A stretch of 6,085 nt of DNA, taken from assembly GCA_016783505.1 (NCBI GenBank), contig JADHWK010000084.1, positions 1 to 6,085 of the forward strand, written 5' to 3'. The DNA is from Candidatus Zhuqueibacterota bacterium (lineage in GTDB: Bacteria > BS750m-G25). Below, piece by piece: positions 1-4,602 of the stretch. The notes under the pieces were generated by a model that was not told where the DNA came from, searched no databases, and saw only the letters and a program-made list of their open reading frames with translations. Position numbers and translations under genes: made by a program. Each line of letters opens with the position of its first letter. Position 1 is the first letter of the stretch.

Positions 1-40
1 CGCAGGATATAGCCCGTCCATCTTCATGCCTTTGTTATGT
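1..40 (-). repeat. attC site of cassette E, truncated by the window edge
   Basis: Read on the minus strand, positions 40-34 are ACATAAC, the R'' box of an attC, followed by AAAGGC and the start of an arm containing GACGGGC. The box is the complement of TTATGT, the first bases of cassette E at 540-535, as expected for a cassette's own attC. The second arm and the R' box lie beyond position 1, so the full length and folding cannot be judged. The stop codon of the cassette gene is 8 nt away. Confidence 0.7.
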
Positions 41-48
41 CATATGTT

Positions 49-525
49 TCACAGTGTTGATTGGATCCTTGCTATTCTTTCTTCCAAATCAGCAATAAAT
101 TCGTCCGGTATCCTATCTTTTGCTAATTCATTAAAATGCCGGGCTTCTTCAAACATTGTCTCATAACTGAGTTCTAAAGATTTCAACACATCCGTCCAAA
201 ATCTTTTACGTACGTCAGGTGGGTTACATGGACCATCCGCATCATTTTTGAATCGATCAGGTGCTATAACTAACAAGTCTTCATATGGAATCCCAAGTTT
301 TTCCGCTTGATCCTTTAACAATTCCCGCCCTTCCCAATTATCAAACCAGTGTTCACCATAGTCATTGTCCAGCGTGAACAGTCTCCCGATCCAGACCACA
401 GGGTTCCATTCAATCAACCCAAGAATTTCAGAGATGCGTCGGTATTCATTTGTAACAAGAAAAGCATCAAGTTGATCAATATACTTGAACACTTTGACGG
501 TTTTCATGCTAATTATCTGCCTCAT
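49..525 (-). CDS. Cassette-encoded hypothetical protein, soluble and acidic
   Basis: A 158-residue protein that I do not recognise. It has no signal peptide, lipobox or membrane segment, so it is probably cytoplasmic. The middle is rich in aromatics (EWNPVVWIGRLF, then EHWFDNWEG near residues 60-66). The C-terminal half is charged and probably helical, ending in a run like FIADLEERIARIQS that could form a short coiled coil. It fills cassette E. The first ATG (525) is only 10 nt from the attC core and has no Shine-Dalgarno sequence. The second Met (residue 7, at 507, MKTVKVFKY) is preceded by GAGG with a long 12-nt spacer and may be the true start. The function is unknown; a single-gene cassette gives no partner to infer it from. 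Confidence 0.75.
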   Translation of the reverse strand: MRQIISMKTVKVFKYIDQLDAFLVTNEYRRISEILGLIEWNPVVWIGRLFTLDNDYGEHWFDNWEGRELLKDQAEKLGIPYEDLLVIAPDRFKNDADGPCNPPDVRKRFWTDVLKSLELSYETMFEEARHFNELAKDRIPDEFIADLEERIARIQSTL

Positions 526-534
526 CTGAGTTGG

Positions 535-596
535 ACATAACGTCTCTTTTCAGCGGGCGCGCTTTTTTGCGTTCCGCTGCAAAAGCATTGTTAGCC
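535..596 (-). repeat. attC recombination site of cassette D (62 bp)
   Basis: On the minus strand the site runs from the R'' box GGCTAAC (596-590, followed by AA) to the R' box GTTATGT (541-535). The inner arms CAGCGG and CCGCTG, with GCGC/GCGT-rich inner parts, fold around an A-rich loop, giving the imperfect hairpin with extrahelical bases that integron integrases bind. The R'' box matches the start of cassette D (TTAGCC at 1302-1297). The extended match ATGGCTAAC/GTTAGCCAT is 9 nt. Confidence 0.92.
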
Positions 597-1302
597 ATTT
601 TAATATTGTGTAAAAGTCTCAACCCCACTACAAAATTGATATCTCATAAAATCACTAAACCCGGTCCATAAAAAATGCTGTGATGTATAGGCGCACTGGA
701 AAATAGATGTTTTCTTTGCAAGTATGGCTGGGTTTAGAAAGGTGGACTCAATATGTTTGCCAACCTCTTTCTTCCGAGGATTTTGAACACCAGGGCATAG
801 AAAATGCCAAATATTAAGACCATCCTTGCTTTTATTCTTAAAATAATCTCCTAAGATTTTGTGATTGATATGACCATATTCTCCATCAATGTTATGTGTA
901 AAAATAATGTCAAAATTGTCAATACTGACTTTATTCAATTTTTGAGTTACCTCAGAAATATTTATGTGGTTTTCATTTTGTGTGTCTACCATAATATTGA
1001 TAAATTCATATTCTAACTTCAGATTATCTGATTGGATCTTATATTCATAAACAGCTTTTTGTAGCTCAATTCCTCGGTCATCATTTTCTTTGTGAGTCGA
1101 AATGAATATCTTCCAATTCCAATCGCTTCTTGAGAGTATGGTTCCCCCCATCCAGATAGTTTCATCATCAGGATGTGCCGAGAAAATCGCAGCTTTTATT
1201 GGCTTTATGTCACTACTTGGTATCAGGAAATTATGTTCTTCGTTATATTTCATCATAGATTTTACCGATTATATCGCACAGTTTCTCGTTGCGGATGGCT
1301 AA
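541..1302 (-). mobile_element. Integron gene cassette D (762 bp, PIG-L deacetylase)
   Basis: The cassette is bounded by the G^TT points at 1303/1302 and 541/540. It holds one gene (1256-600) and its attC (596-535). The stop codon lies 3 nt before the attC R'' box, while a 40-odd-nt leader separates the preceding attC from the start codon. This is the compact single-gene build of classical cassettes. Confidence 0.88.
600..1256 (-). CDS. PIG-L / LmbE family zinc-dependent N-deacetylase
   Basis: A 218-residue protein, about the usual length for a bacterial PIG-L domain. The N-terminal motif AHPDDE (residues 27-32) supplies zinc ligands His28 and Asp31 and the catalytic Asp30. The second motif, TH at 120-121 followed by GEYGH at 125-129 and His132, supplies the third zinc ligand and a catalytic His. 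The end (residues 195-218, FMRY then VETF) resembles the family C-terminus. Known members remove N-acetyl groups from GlcNAc-containing substrates such as GlcNAc-PI, GlcNAc-inositol or sugar-linked intermediates. The substrate here cannot be told. There is no signal peptide, so it is cytoplasmic. Two ATGs stand in tandem (1256 and 1253); neither has a good Shine-Dalgarno sequence. An in-frame stop just upstream (1271-1269) rules out a longer protein. The neighbouring cassettes give no pathway partner. Confidence 0.88.
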   Translation of the reverse strand: MMKYNEEHNFLIPSSDIKPIKAAIFSAHPDDETIWMGGTILSRSDWNWKIFISTHKENDDRGIELQKAVYEYKIQSDNLKLEYEFINIMVDTQNENHINISEVTQKLNKVSIDNFDIIFTHNIDGEYGHINHKILGDYFKNKSKDGLNIWHFLCPGVQNPRKKEVGKHIESTFLNPAILAKKTSIFQCAYTSQHFLWTGFSDFMRYQFCSGVETFTQY

Positions 1303-1368
1303 CGACAGGATCACTTGCGGCTATGGAGCAACAGCGGAATAGCCGTCAAGTGCATCCATTGGTTGGGC
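1297..1368 (-). repeat. attC recombination site of cassette C (72 bp)
   Basis: On the minus strand the site runs from R'' GCCCAAC (1368-1362) to R' GTTAGCC (1303-1297). The inner arms CACTTGACGGCTAT and ATAGCCGCAAGTG pair with a single extrahelical base, around a loop rich in GCTGTTGCTCC. R'' complements the TTGGGC that opens cassette C at 3585-3580, 2.2 kb away, which ties the three intervening genes into one cassette. Confidence 0.92.
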
Positions 1369-1390
1369 GAATTAAGTATTGTCCCCAGAA
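1369..1390. repeat. REP-like inverted repeat, copy at the 3' end of cassette C
   Basis: The 22-nt sequence, beginning GAATTAAGTATTGTCCCC on the plus strand, matches the reverse complement of 3544-3565 at 21 of 22 positions. On the transcribed strand it ends exactly where the attC R'' box of cassette C begins (1368). From memory, GGGGACA...TTAATTC motifs of this kind are dispersed REP-type repeats in many environmental proteobacteria, often linked to IS200-like/RAYT Y1 transposases. No such transposase is present here. Confidence 0.7.
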
Positions 1391-1492
1391 TTTAGGGATT
1401 GGATCATTTTCGGGAATCGCCTCCTGGAGAAAGACCTTCAGGGAATTCCAATTGCAACTGCTCGGGTCGGTGACAAGTTATCAATCATAACC
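1391..1492. other. Noncoding 3' region of cassette C
   Basis: About 100 bp between the last lipoprotein gene and the repeat abutting attC. No minus-strand gene or clear terminator is visible. On the plus strand, a TTG at 1379 opens a frame reading SPEFRDWIIFGNRLLEKDLQ that runs into the opposite strand of the lipoprotein gene. It lacks a Shine-Dalgarno sequence and starts inside the repeat, so I do not call it a gene. Confidence 0.5.
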
Positions 1493-2086
1493 TCATTTTT
1501 TAATAAACTCAACCAGTTCTGTATCCGTAGATATTTCCTTGATCATAGCCACGAGGGCCTGATTCAGCGAGCTCTTCCATCCTGCTAATCCACCGCCCGT
1601 AGTATATGCTCCTTCGTATGACTTCATAAAAACACCTTTTTCTGTGGGTATACAGCTAATCATTATTTTCACACCAGTATGAGCAGTTTGGTTAGTAGAA
1701 AAAAGGCGTTGCTGAACTCTATATGTAAAATCGTAGATACTTCCTTCAACGATGAAATCTGCCTTAACATCCGACGAAATATTGACAAATTTGTGACCGT
1801 TTCTTTCCAATTCTTTTCTTATCTGATTGGCTACAAACGTTGTTATCGGTTGATCTAATACCAATGTATGCGCACCCACTTGTGCCACTAAAGCTGGATC
1901 GTCAACATTTCTGACACGCTTAAATTCTTTGAAAGCAAAGGTTTTGGAAGGCACGCCACGCAATGGGCTACCCGTCTGCAATGTAGAGAAATCACTGGTT
2001 TTCAGAATATGGGTACATCCCGTAACTAATAAGATTGCGACCATTAATGATACGATACTATGTGGGTAACTGCTGCGACCTTTCAT
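1493..2086 (-). CDS. Putative lipoprotein, YajG-like (third gene of cassette C)
   Basis: A 197-residue protein with a signal peptide (hydrophobic core about residues 10-21) and lipobox LVTGC, so it is probably lipidated at Cys24 and membrane-anchored in the periplasm. The mature part has a strand around FAFKEF (50-55), then a long helix with IRKELERNGHKFV (89-101), then the strand ADFIVEGSIYDF (109-120), and a final region with a TTGGGLAGW turn and a C-terminal helix. This order (helix, G-x-x-F, D-x-I-V-x-G) resembles YajG-type and TolB-N-like periplasmic lipoproteins; the family match is by pattern only. The start is firm: AAGGAGG at 2099-2093 with a 6-nt spacer. That Shine-Dalgarno overlaps the stop codon of the upstream gene (gap 11 nt), which favours co-translation. 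The molecular role is unknown. Confidence 0.85.
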   Translation of the reverse strand: MKGRSSYPHSIVSLMVAILLVTGCTHILKTSDFSTLQTGSPLRGVPSKTFAFKEFKRVRNVDDPALVAQVGAHTLVLDQPITTFVANQIRKELERNGHKFVNISSDVKADFIVEGSIYDFTYRVQQRLFSTNQTAHTGVKIMISCIPTEKGVFMKSYEGAYTTGGGLAGWKSSLNQALVAMIKEISTDTELVEFIKK

Positions 2087-2092
2087 TTTTCA

Positions 2093-2099
2093 CCTCCTT
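2093..2099 (-). promoter_or_regulatory. Consensus ribosome binding site overlapping the preceding stop codon
   Basis: AAGGAGG on the minus strand lies 6 nt before the ATG at 2086. It overlaps the TAA (2100-2098) of the preceding gene, so ribosomes ending there are placed on the next initiation site. This supports an operon and fixes the start. Confidence 0.85.
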
Positions 2100-2865
2100 A
2101 CTTAAGATATACGAAATCATAAGCCAGGTTTTGCCCGGCCTTCTCTATGATCGCGTCGAGCTCTTTCAATCCGTTTTCTTTATAATAGTTAAGTGTATGT
2201 ACTTCAGGAGATGACAGAACTTCCTCTCGGTCCCATACTATTTTCCCTGAGCGCAGGTACGTCAATTGACCCTGCACGTGGATCTGGAGGCCAAAATTAT
2301 CACCAGCAAGGTGAGTAAGGGAAATATTTTTGATGACCAACCGGATTACGGCATTATAACCTGCGTCCGATAATTGGTGGTCGTCATTAATCTTGTTCTT
2401 TATATAGTCAACACGATCAAAGCACGAAGCCTTTCTGATGGGTGTGGTAAAAGCTTGAACAATTTTATCTTCAATGCTGCTTATATCGATTTTGGTTCCT
2501 ATTTCTTTAGCAGATGCACTGTCTGTGTGCGCCCTTTCTGCGGCAGTCCCAATAGCAACATAAGGCAATATAAGAAGAGGTGCGAGTACTGCAATCGCAA
2601 GACCTAGACCGGCTGCGCCCGTACCTTCCTGCGTGGCAGGAGTTACATCCAGGGCGTTGGCTGAAGCAAGAATTGCCACTTTTTTGATGCTCGAAAGGCT
2701 GTTGCTCGTCAGGTAAGTTTCTTTTGGAGGAGCCGATGCGCAGGAAACAAGGAGCAATGCCATGCAGATACATAGACATCGGCGCAATCGCATTTTCATC
2801 AAGGCATTCATCCTGGGAACACGGGTTGAATCGTTAGCTTTAACTATAAACCAGATGAGCCTCAT
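2098..2865 (-). CDS. Putative lipoprotein with internal hydrophobic segment (second gene of cassette C)
   Basis: A 255-residue protein. The lipobox LLVSC puts the lipidated Cys at residue 42, preceded by a Leu/Met/Cys-rich core (about 30-41). After it come the strand IKKVAIL (60-66) and a Gly/Ala-rich hydrophobic stretch (83-109, GAAGLGLAIAVLAPLLILPY) that could insert in a membrane or form a glycine-zipper hairpin. Then follow a helix, CFDRV (148-152), a strand around VIRLVIKNISL (173-183), a turn GKIVWDREE, and a C-terminal helix. I do not recognise the family. The start at 2865 has AAGGGAG with an 8-nt spacer, which gives an unusually long 29-residue N-region. Met19, Met23 or Met25 would give a conventional signal peptide but lack good ribosome sites. 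It lies 62 nt after the first gene of the cassette and 11 nt before the third. Confidence 0.85.
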   Translation of the reverse strand: MRLIWFIVKANDSTRVPRMNALMKMRLRRCLCICMALLLVSCASAPPKETYLTSNSLSSIKKVAILASANALDVTPATQEGTGAAGLGLAIAVLAPLLILPYVAIGTAAERAHTDSASAKEIGTKIDISSIEDKIVQAFTTPIRKASCFDRVDYIKNKINDDHQLSDAGYNAVIRLVIKNISLTHLAGDNFGLQIHVQGQLTYLRSGKIVWDREEVLSSPEVHTLNYYKENGLKELDAIIEKAGQNLAYDFVYLK

Positions 2866-2873
2866 CTTTTTAT

Positions 2874-2880
2874 CTCCCTT
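2874..2880 (-). promoter_or_regulatory. Ribosome binding site favouring the far upstream start
   Basis: AAGGGAG on the minus strand, 8 nt before the ATG at 2865. It is the only good Shine-Dalgarno near the alternative starts of this lipoprotein gene, so it favours the long N-terminal form. The start codon sits inside a 15-bp near-palindrome (2853-2867, AGATGAG and CTCATCT around one base). Confidence 0.65.
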
Positions 2881-2910
2881 CTTTTATGTGATCCTTCCTC
2901 AATAGTTCAG

Positions 2911-2928
2911 ATGCAGACTCCTCTGCAT
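2911..2928 (-). other. Intercistronic hairpin with GGAG loop
   Basis: On the minus strand ATGCAGA and TCTGCAT form a perfect 7-bp stem around the 4-nt loop GGAG. It starts at the stop codon of the first gene of cassette C (TAA at 2930-2928) and lies in the 62-nt gap before the second. No T-run follows, so it is not a standard terminator. It could be an mRNA processing or stability element that sets unequal levels of the two proteins. Confidence 0.5.
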
Positions 2929-3467
2929 TACTTGGCACGTAAGTTTTGTGCTTGTTGATTGAGTTCATCGAGGAAGGCTTCAGTACGTGGAACTCCTTGG
3001 GGTTTGTTTTTATCAAGCATCACCGGTAATATTAGTAATTTGCTTTTCCCTTTGATGAACCAACCATCGACATCACTGAATATAATAAAATCGCTATTAC
3101 CAATAGGATAGGATGCCGGGTTGCCATTATGGCGCGCGACAGAAACAGAATCAAATATGCGTCGTTTGGCTATAGCATCTACATTGAATTGATAAGCATT
3201 TCGACTAACAGCGGTGAAGAAATCGATTTGTTCTTGGCTAACTCTGGTCCCGCTAAAAGCTTTGATCAAACGTTTCTGTATTTCAACGTCCGATGGGATA
3301 ATAATCAGGGCTGCACCTCCCACAGGATTTTGATTAGGCTTTATCTCTTTGATAATGTTAGAATATATTTCTGTATTCTTTTGAAGTAGTTCGGAATGAT
3401 TCAAACCGCAGGCAATTAAAAACATGAATGTTATAACTATAAAAGTAACCAGAGTTAATCTTCTCAT
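2928..3467 (-). CDS. Putative lipoprotein (first gene of cassette C)
   Basis: A 179-residue protein with a short signal peptide and lipobox FLIAC, lipidated Cys20. The mature protein has a helical stretch (about 25-42), then the strand AALIIIP (52-58) and a helix (61-71). The region around RIFDSV (103-108) is followed by the strand SDFIIFSDVDGWF (125-137), a further strand KSKLLILPVML, and a charged C-terminal helix. No family is recognised, but the strand-helix-FxxV-strand order is shared with the other five lipoproteins of the window. The start is well supported by GGGAGGGG at 3480-3473 just upstream. It is the first gene of the three-lipoprotein cassette, 112 nt after the preceding attC. 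That leader holds one copy of the REP-like repeat. A subunit of a complex with the next two lipoproteins is possible but unproven. Confidence 0.85.
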   Translation of the reverse strand: MRRLTLVTFIVITFMFLIACGLNHSELLQKNTEIYSNIIKEIKPNQNPVGGAALIIIPSDVEIQKRLIKAFSGTRVSQEQIDFFTAVSRNAYQFNVDAIAKRRIFDSVSVARHNGNPASYPIGNSDFIIFSDVDGWFIKGKSKLLILPVMLDKNKPQGVPRTEAFLDELNQQAQNLRAK

Positions 3468-3543
3468 GGAGTCCCCTCCCTACTTTATGTTATCTCCTGT
3501 CGGGCTGGATGCCTATCAGCGGTTGGCCCCATAATAAGAATAG

Positions 3544-3565
3544 TTCTGGGGACAATACTCAATTC
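3544..3565. repeat. REP-like inverted repeat, copy at the 5' end of cassette C
   Basis: The plus strand begins TTCTGGGGACAATACTCAAT. It is the inverted partner of 1369-1390, differing at one position of 22. It lies 14 nt inside the attC R' box (3586-3580), in the leader of the three-gene operon. With the other copy it brackets almost the whole cassette, about 2.2 kb. Confidence 0.75.
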
Positions 3566-3579
3566 AACCATTTCTTTCG

Positions 3580-3670
3580 GCCCAACGACCTAAATCAGCG
3601 GCGGGGCTACGACATTTGCTGAAAATCGCACCGCGGCTTATTCCCCGTCCGCTGGATTTGCTTGTTAGGC
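3580..3670 (-). repeat. attC recombination site of cassette B (91 bp)
   Basis: On the minus strand the site runs from R'' GCCTAAC (3670-3664, followed by AA) to R' GTTGGGC (3586-3580). The outer stem CAGCGGACGGGG pairs with CCCCGCCGCTG with one extrahelical base. A longer central loop contains GCCGCGGTGCGATTTTCAGC. R'' complements the TTAGGC that opens cassette B at 4484-4479. The outer-stem sequence is nearly the same as in the attC at 4479-4541. Confidence 0.92.
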
Positions 3671-3694
3671 ATTTAATACTGTTCATTTGTCAAA

Positions 3695-3740
3695 TGTTAA
3701 GACTTGACACCAATCTCTTCTCATGTCAAGACCTGACACC
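3695..3740. repeat. Direct repeat pair, TGTCAAGACCTGACACC type
   Basis: TGTTAAGACTTGACACC (3695-3711) and TGTCAAGACCTGACACC (3724-3740) match at 15 of 17 positions, 29 nt apart start to start. A 9-nt inverted partner GTCTTGACA lies at 3780-3788, just after the stop codon of the cassette B gene, and could pair with 3724-3732. From memory this motif is another dispersed REP-type repeat. Its position in the 3' region suggests an mRNA 3'-end stability or transcript-end element, but no standard terminator is evident. Confidence 0.65.
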
Positions 3741-3793
3741 TTTTCCACCTTTATTGGTTATGCTTCCTGATTCATTCTTGTCTTGACAAAAAC

Positions 3794-4420
3794 TTACTTA
3801 CTCGCGCTTAGAATCTGGTCATTCATTTTTTCCAAGGCATACACCAAGCTACCCCTGACTGATTCGATAAGTTCAAATTTCCCGGCGCTTCCGGCTTGGA
3901 AACCTCCCATAGCACCGCCGCCGCCACCACGATAACCGATCTCTTTAGAATATTGCCCAACAGATGATCCCTCCGTTAATACGGACCAATTCTTATCATA
4001 TAATTTATAGACTAATTCTGTTGTGCTTGACCATTCTTTTACCGCAAGGGGGAAAATTTTTGTCGTCCTCAACTCAATGTCAGTCTTCTGACCAAATTCA
4101 ATTGTAATGATTCTGTCAATATCTTGAGGTGCTTTGTTTTTATCTATAAAAAGAGAAACAGATGAAAAGACTTTTCCCAAAGATGCAACAGCTTCCGATT
4201 CAATAGCTTCACCTAGCAAAGCTTTATTAATACCTACTCCCACAGGCATCATATAAGCCTTCGTTTTATCGCTGAGGTAGAGGCCTGCTTTAAGAGGTAT
4301 TATTTCTGATCTGCCCGTATACGAAGCTAAGTCGCGCTTAATGACGTATCTTTCTCCCTGACAGCTCATTAAAAAAGTTAAAATCATTAACACTAATAAA
4401 CCGATATTTTTTAGTTTCAT
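3794..4420 (-). CDS. Putative lipoprotein with Gly-rich loop (cassette B)
   Basis: A 208-residue protein with signal peptide core IGLLVLMILTFL and lipobox LMSC, lipidated Cys20. The mature part has a strand AGLYLSD (45-51), a helix ALLGEAIESEAVASLGKVF (67-85), VFSSV (84-88), the strand IDRIITIEFG (101-110), and the strand TTELVYKLYDK (133-143). Next comes SSVGQY, then a run of five glycines (165-169) in GGGGGAMGGF, and a C-terminal helix. The Gly-rich turn before a last helix recalls the VGFMGGFGGDS segment of the DUF4410-like protein of cassette A, so the two may be distant relatives. No named family is recognised. The start is clear: GAGGAGG at 4435-4429 with an 8-nt spacer. It is the only gene of its cassette. 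Confidence 0.85.
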   Translation of the reverse strand: MKLKNIGLLVLMILTFLMSCQGERYVIKRDLASYTGRSEIIPLKAGLYLSDKTKAYMMPVGVGINKALLGEAIESEAVASLGKVFSSVSLFIDKNKAPQDIDRIITIEFGQKTDIELRTTKIFPLAVKEWSSTTELVYKLYDKNWSVLTEGSSVGQYSKEIGYRGGGGGAMGGFQAGSAGKFELIESVRGSLVYALEKMNDQILSASK

Positions 4421-4478
4421 CGTCGCGTCCTCCTCACCTTATTATTTCAAAGTAATTATGCAAAAATTAATCTTGCGG

Positions 4479-4541
4479 GCCTAACGCATAAGGTCAGCGG
4501 CGGGCAGCTTTTTGCCCGTCCGCTGTAGTGAGTTGTTAGGC
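4479..4541 (-). repeat. attC recombination site of cassette A (63 bp)
   Basis: On the minus strand the site runs from R'' GCCTAACAA (4541-4533) to R' GCGTTAGGC (4487-4479). The stem CAGCGG-A-CGGGC pairs with GCCCG-CCGCTG around an AAAAAGCT loop, with one extrahelical A, a textbook short attC close in form to those of mobile-integron cassettes. R'' complements the TTAGGC opening cassette A at 5948-5943. Confidence 0.95.
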
Positions 4542-4558
4542 AAAATAAATCTGTCCCC
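4542..4558. repeat. REP-like GGGGACAGATTTATTTT motif abutting attC
   Basis: On the transcribed strand GGGGACAGATTTATTTT ends exactly at the R'' box of the cassette A attC (4541). Its outer ten bases (4542-4551) are the inverse of 4600-4609, which overlaps the stop codon of the last gene, so a long AT-rich stem with a 48-nt loop is possible. It has the same GGGGACA core and the same position relative to attC as 1369-1390 in cassette C. Confidence 0.65.
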
Positions 4559-4602
4559 TTTTACGTTTTATAGATACAAGTCACAAAGAACAAATGATCG
4601 AT

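Larger units (their letters stand above)
1..540 (-). mobile_element. Integron gene cassette E (partial at its attC end)
   Basis: The cassette starts after the G^TT point at 541/540 and runs left past the window edge. It is a compact, classical cassette: one gene at 525-49, 10 nt between the preceding attC and the first possible start codon, and 8 nt between stop and the attC R'' box. There is no room for its own promoter, so transcription presumably comes from upstream cassettes or the array promoter. Confidence 0.8.
1303..3585 (-). mobile_element. Integron gene cassette C (2283 bp, three lipoprotein genes)
   Basis: The cassette is bounded by the G^TT points at 3586/3585 and 1303/1302. No attC-like sequence (RYYYAAC...GTTRRRY with paired arms) was found between 3580 and 1368, so the three genes at 3467-2928, 2865-2098 and 2086-1493 share one attC. 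Most cassettes hold one gene and are well under 1.5 kb, so this is unusually large. It carries a near-perfect 22-bp inverted repeat close to both ends (1369-1390 and 3544-3565), and each gene has its own strong Shine-Dalgarno sequence. Confidence 0.85.
3468..3793. other. Gene-free stretch spanning the cassette B / cassette C junction
   Basis: These 326 bp contain, in minus-strand order, the 3' region of cassette B with its TGTCAAGACCTGACACC-type repeats (3788-3695), the attC (3670-3580), and the 5' leader of cassette C with an inverted REP-like copy (3565-3544) and the ribosome site at 3480-3473. A weak promoter-like arrangement in the leader (TTGAGT, 17 nt, TCTTAT, within the repeat) is too poor to call. 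No gene was found on either strand. Confidence 0.7.
3586..4484 (-). mobile_element. Integron gene cassette B (899 bp, one lipoprotein gene)
   Basis: The cassette is bounded by the G^TT points at 4485/4484 and 3586/3585. It holds one lipoprotein gene (4420-3794), a 58-nt leader, and a 123-nt 3' region with direct and inverted repeats before the attC. The long 3' region sets it apart from the compact cassettes D and E. Confidence 0.88.

Noticed and set aside
349-540. Plus-strand open frame of 63 codons opposite the cassette E gene
   Set aside because: It is antisense to a well-formed gene, has no ribosome site, and its product shows no domain-like features.
1173-1490. Plus-strand frame running through the attC at 1297-1368
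   Set aside because: It crosses a recombination site and the start of the PIG-L gene on the other strand, and its composition is not protein-like.
1379-1588. Plus-strand TTG-started frame with a protein-like opening (SPEFRDWIIFGNRLLEKDLQ)
   Set aside because: It starts within the REP-like repeat, lacks a ribosome site and overlaps the antisense end of a lipoprotein gene. It could be a fossil fragment, but nothing supports it further.
2507-2779. Minus-strand 90-codon frame inside the second gene of cassette C
   Set aside because: It is an alternate frame wholly inside a lipoprotein gene that has a signal peptide, lipobox and strong ribosome site. Its Cys/Arg/Ser-rich product is typical of a shadow frame.
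3129-3389. Plus-strand 86-codon frame opposite the first gene of cassette C
   Set aside because: Antisense shadow with no ribosome site or recognisable feature.
3500-3585. Promoter for the three-gene operon in the cassette C leader
   Set aside because: The best pair (TTGAGT, 17 nt, TCTTAT) is weak and lies in the repeat; it is not distinguishable from chance.
4441-4484. Promoter in the AT-rich leader of cassette B (CATAAT box)
   Set aside because: No acceptable -35 sequence stands at the correct distance.
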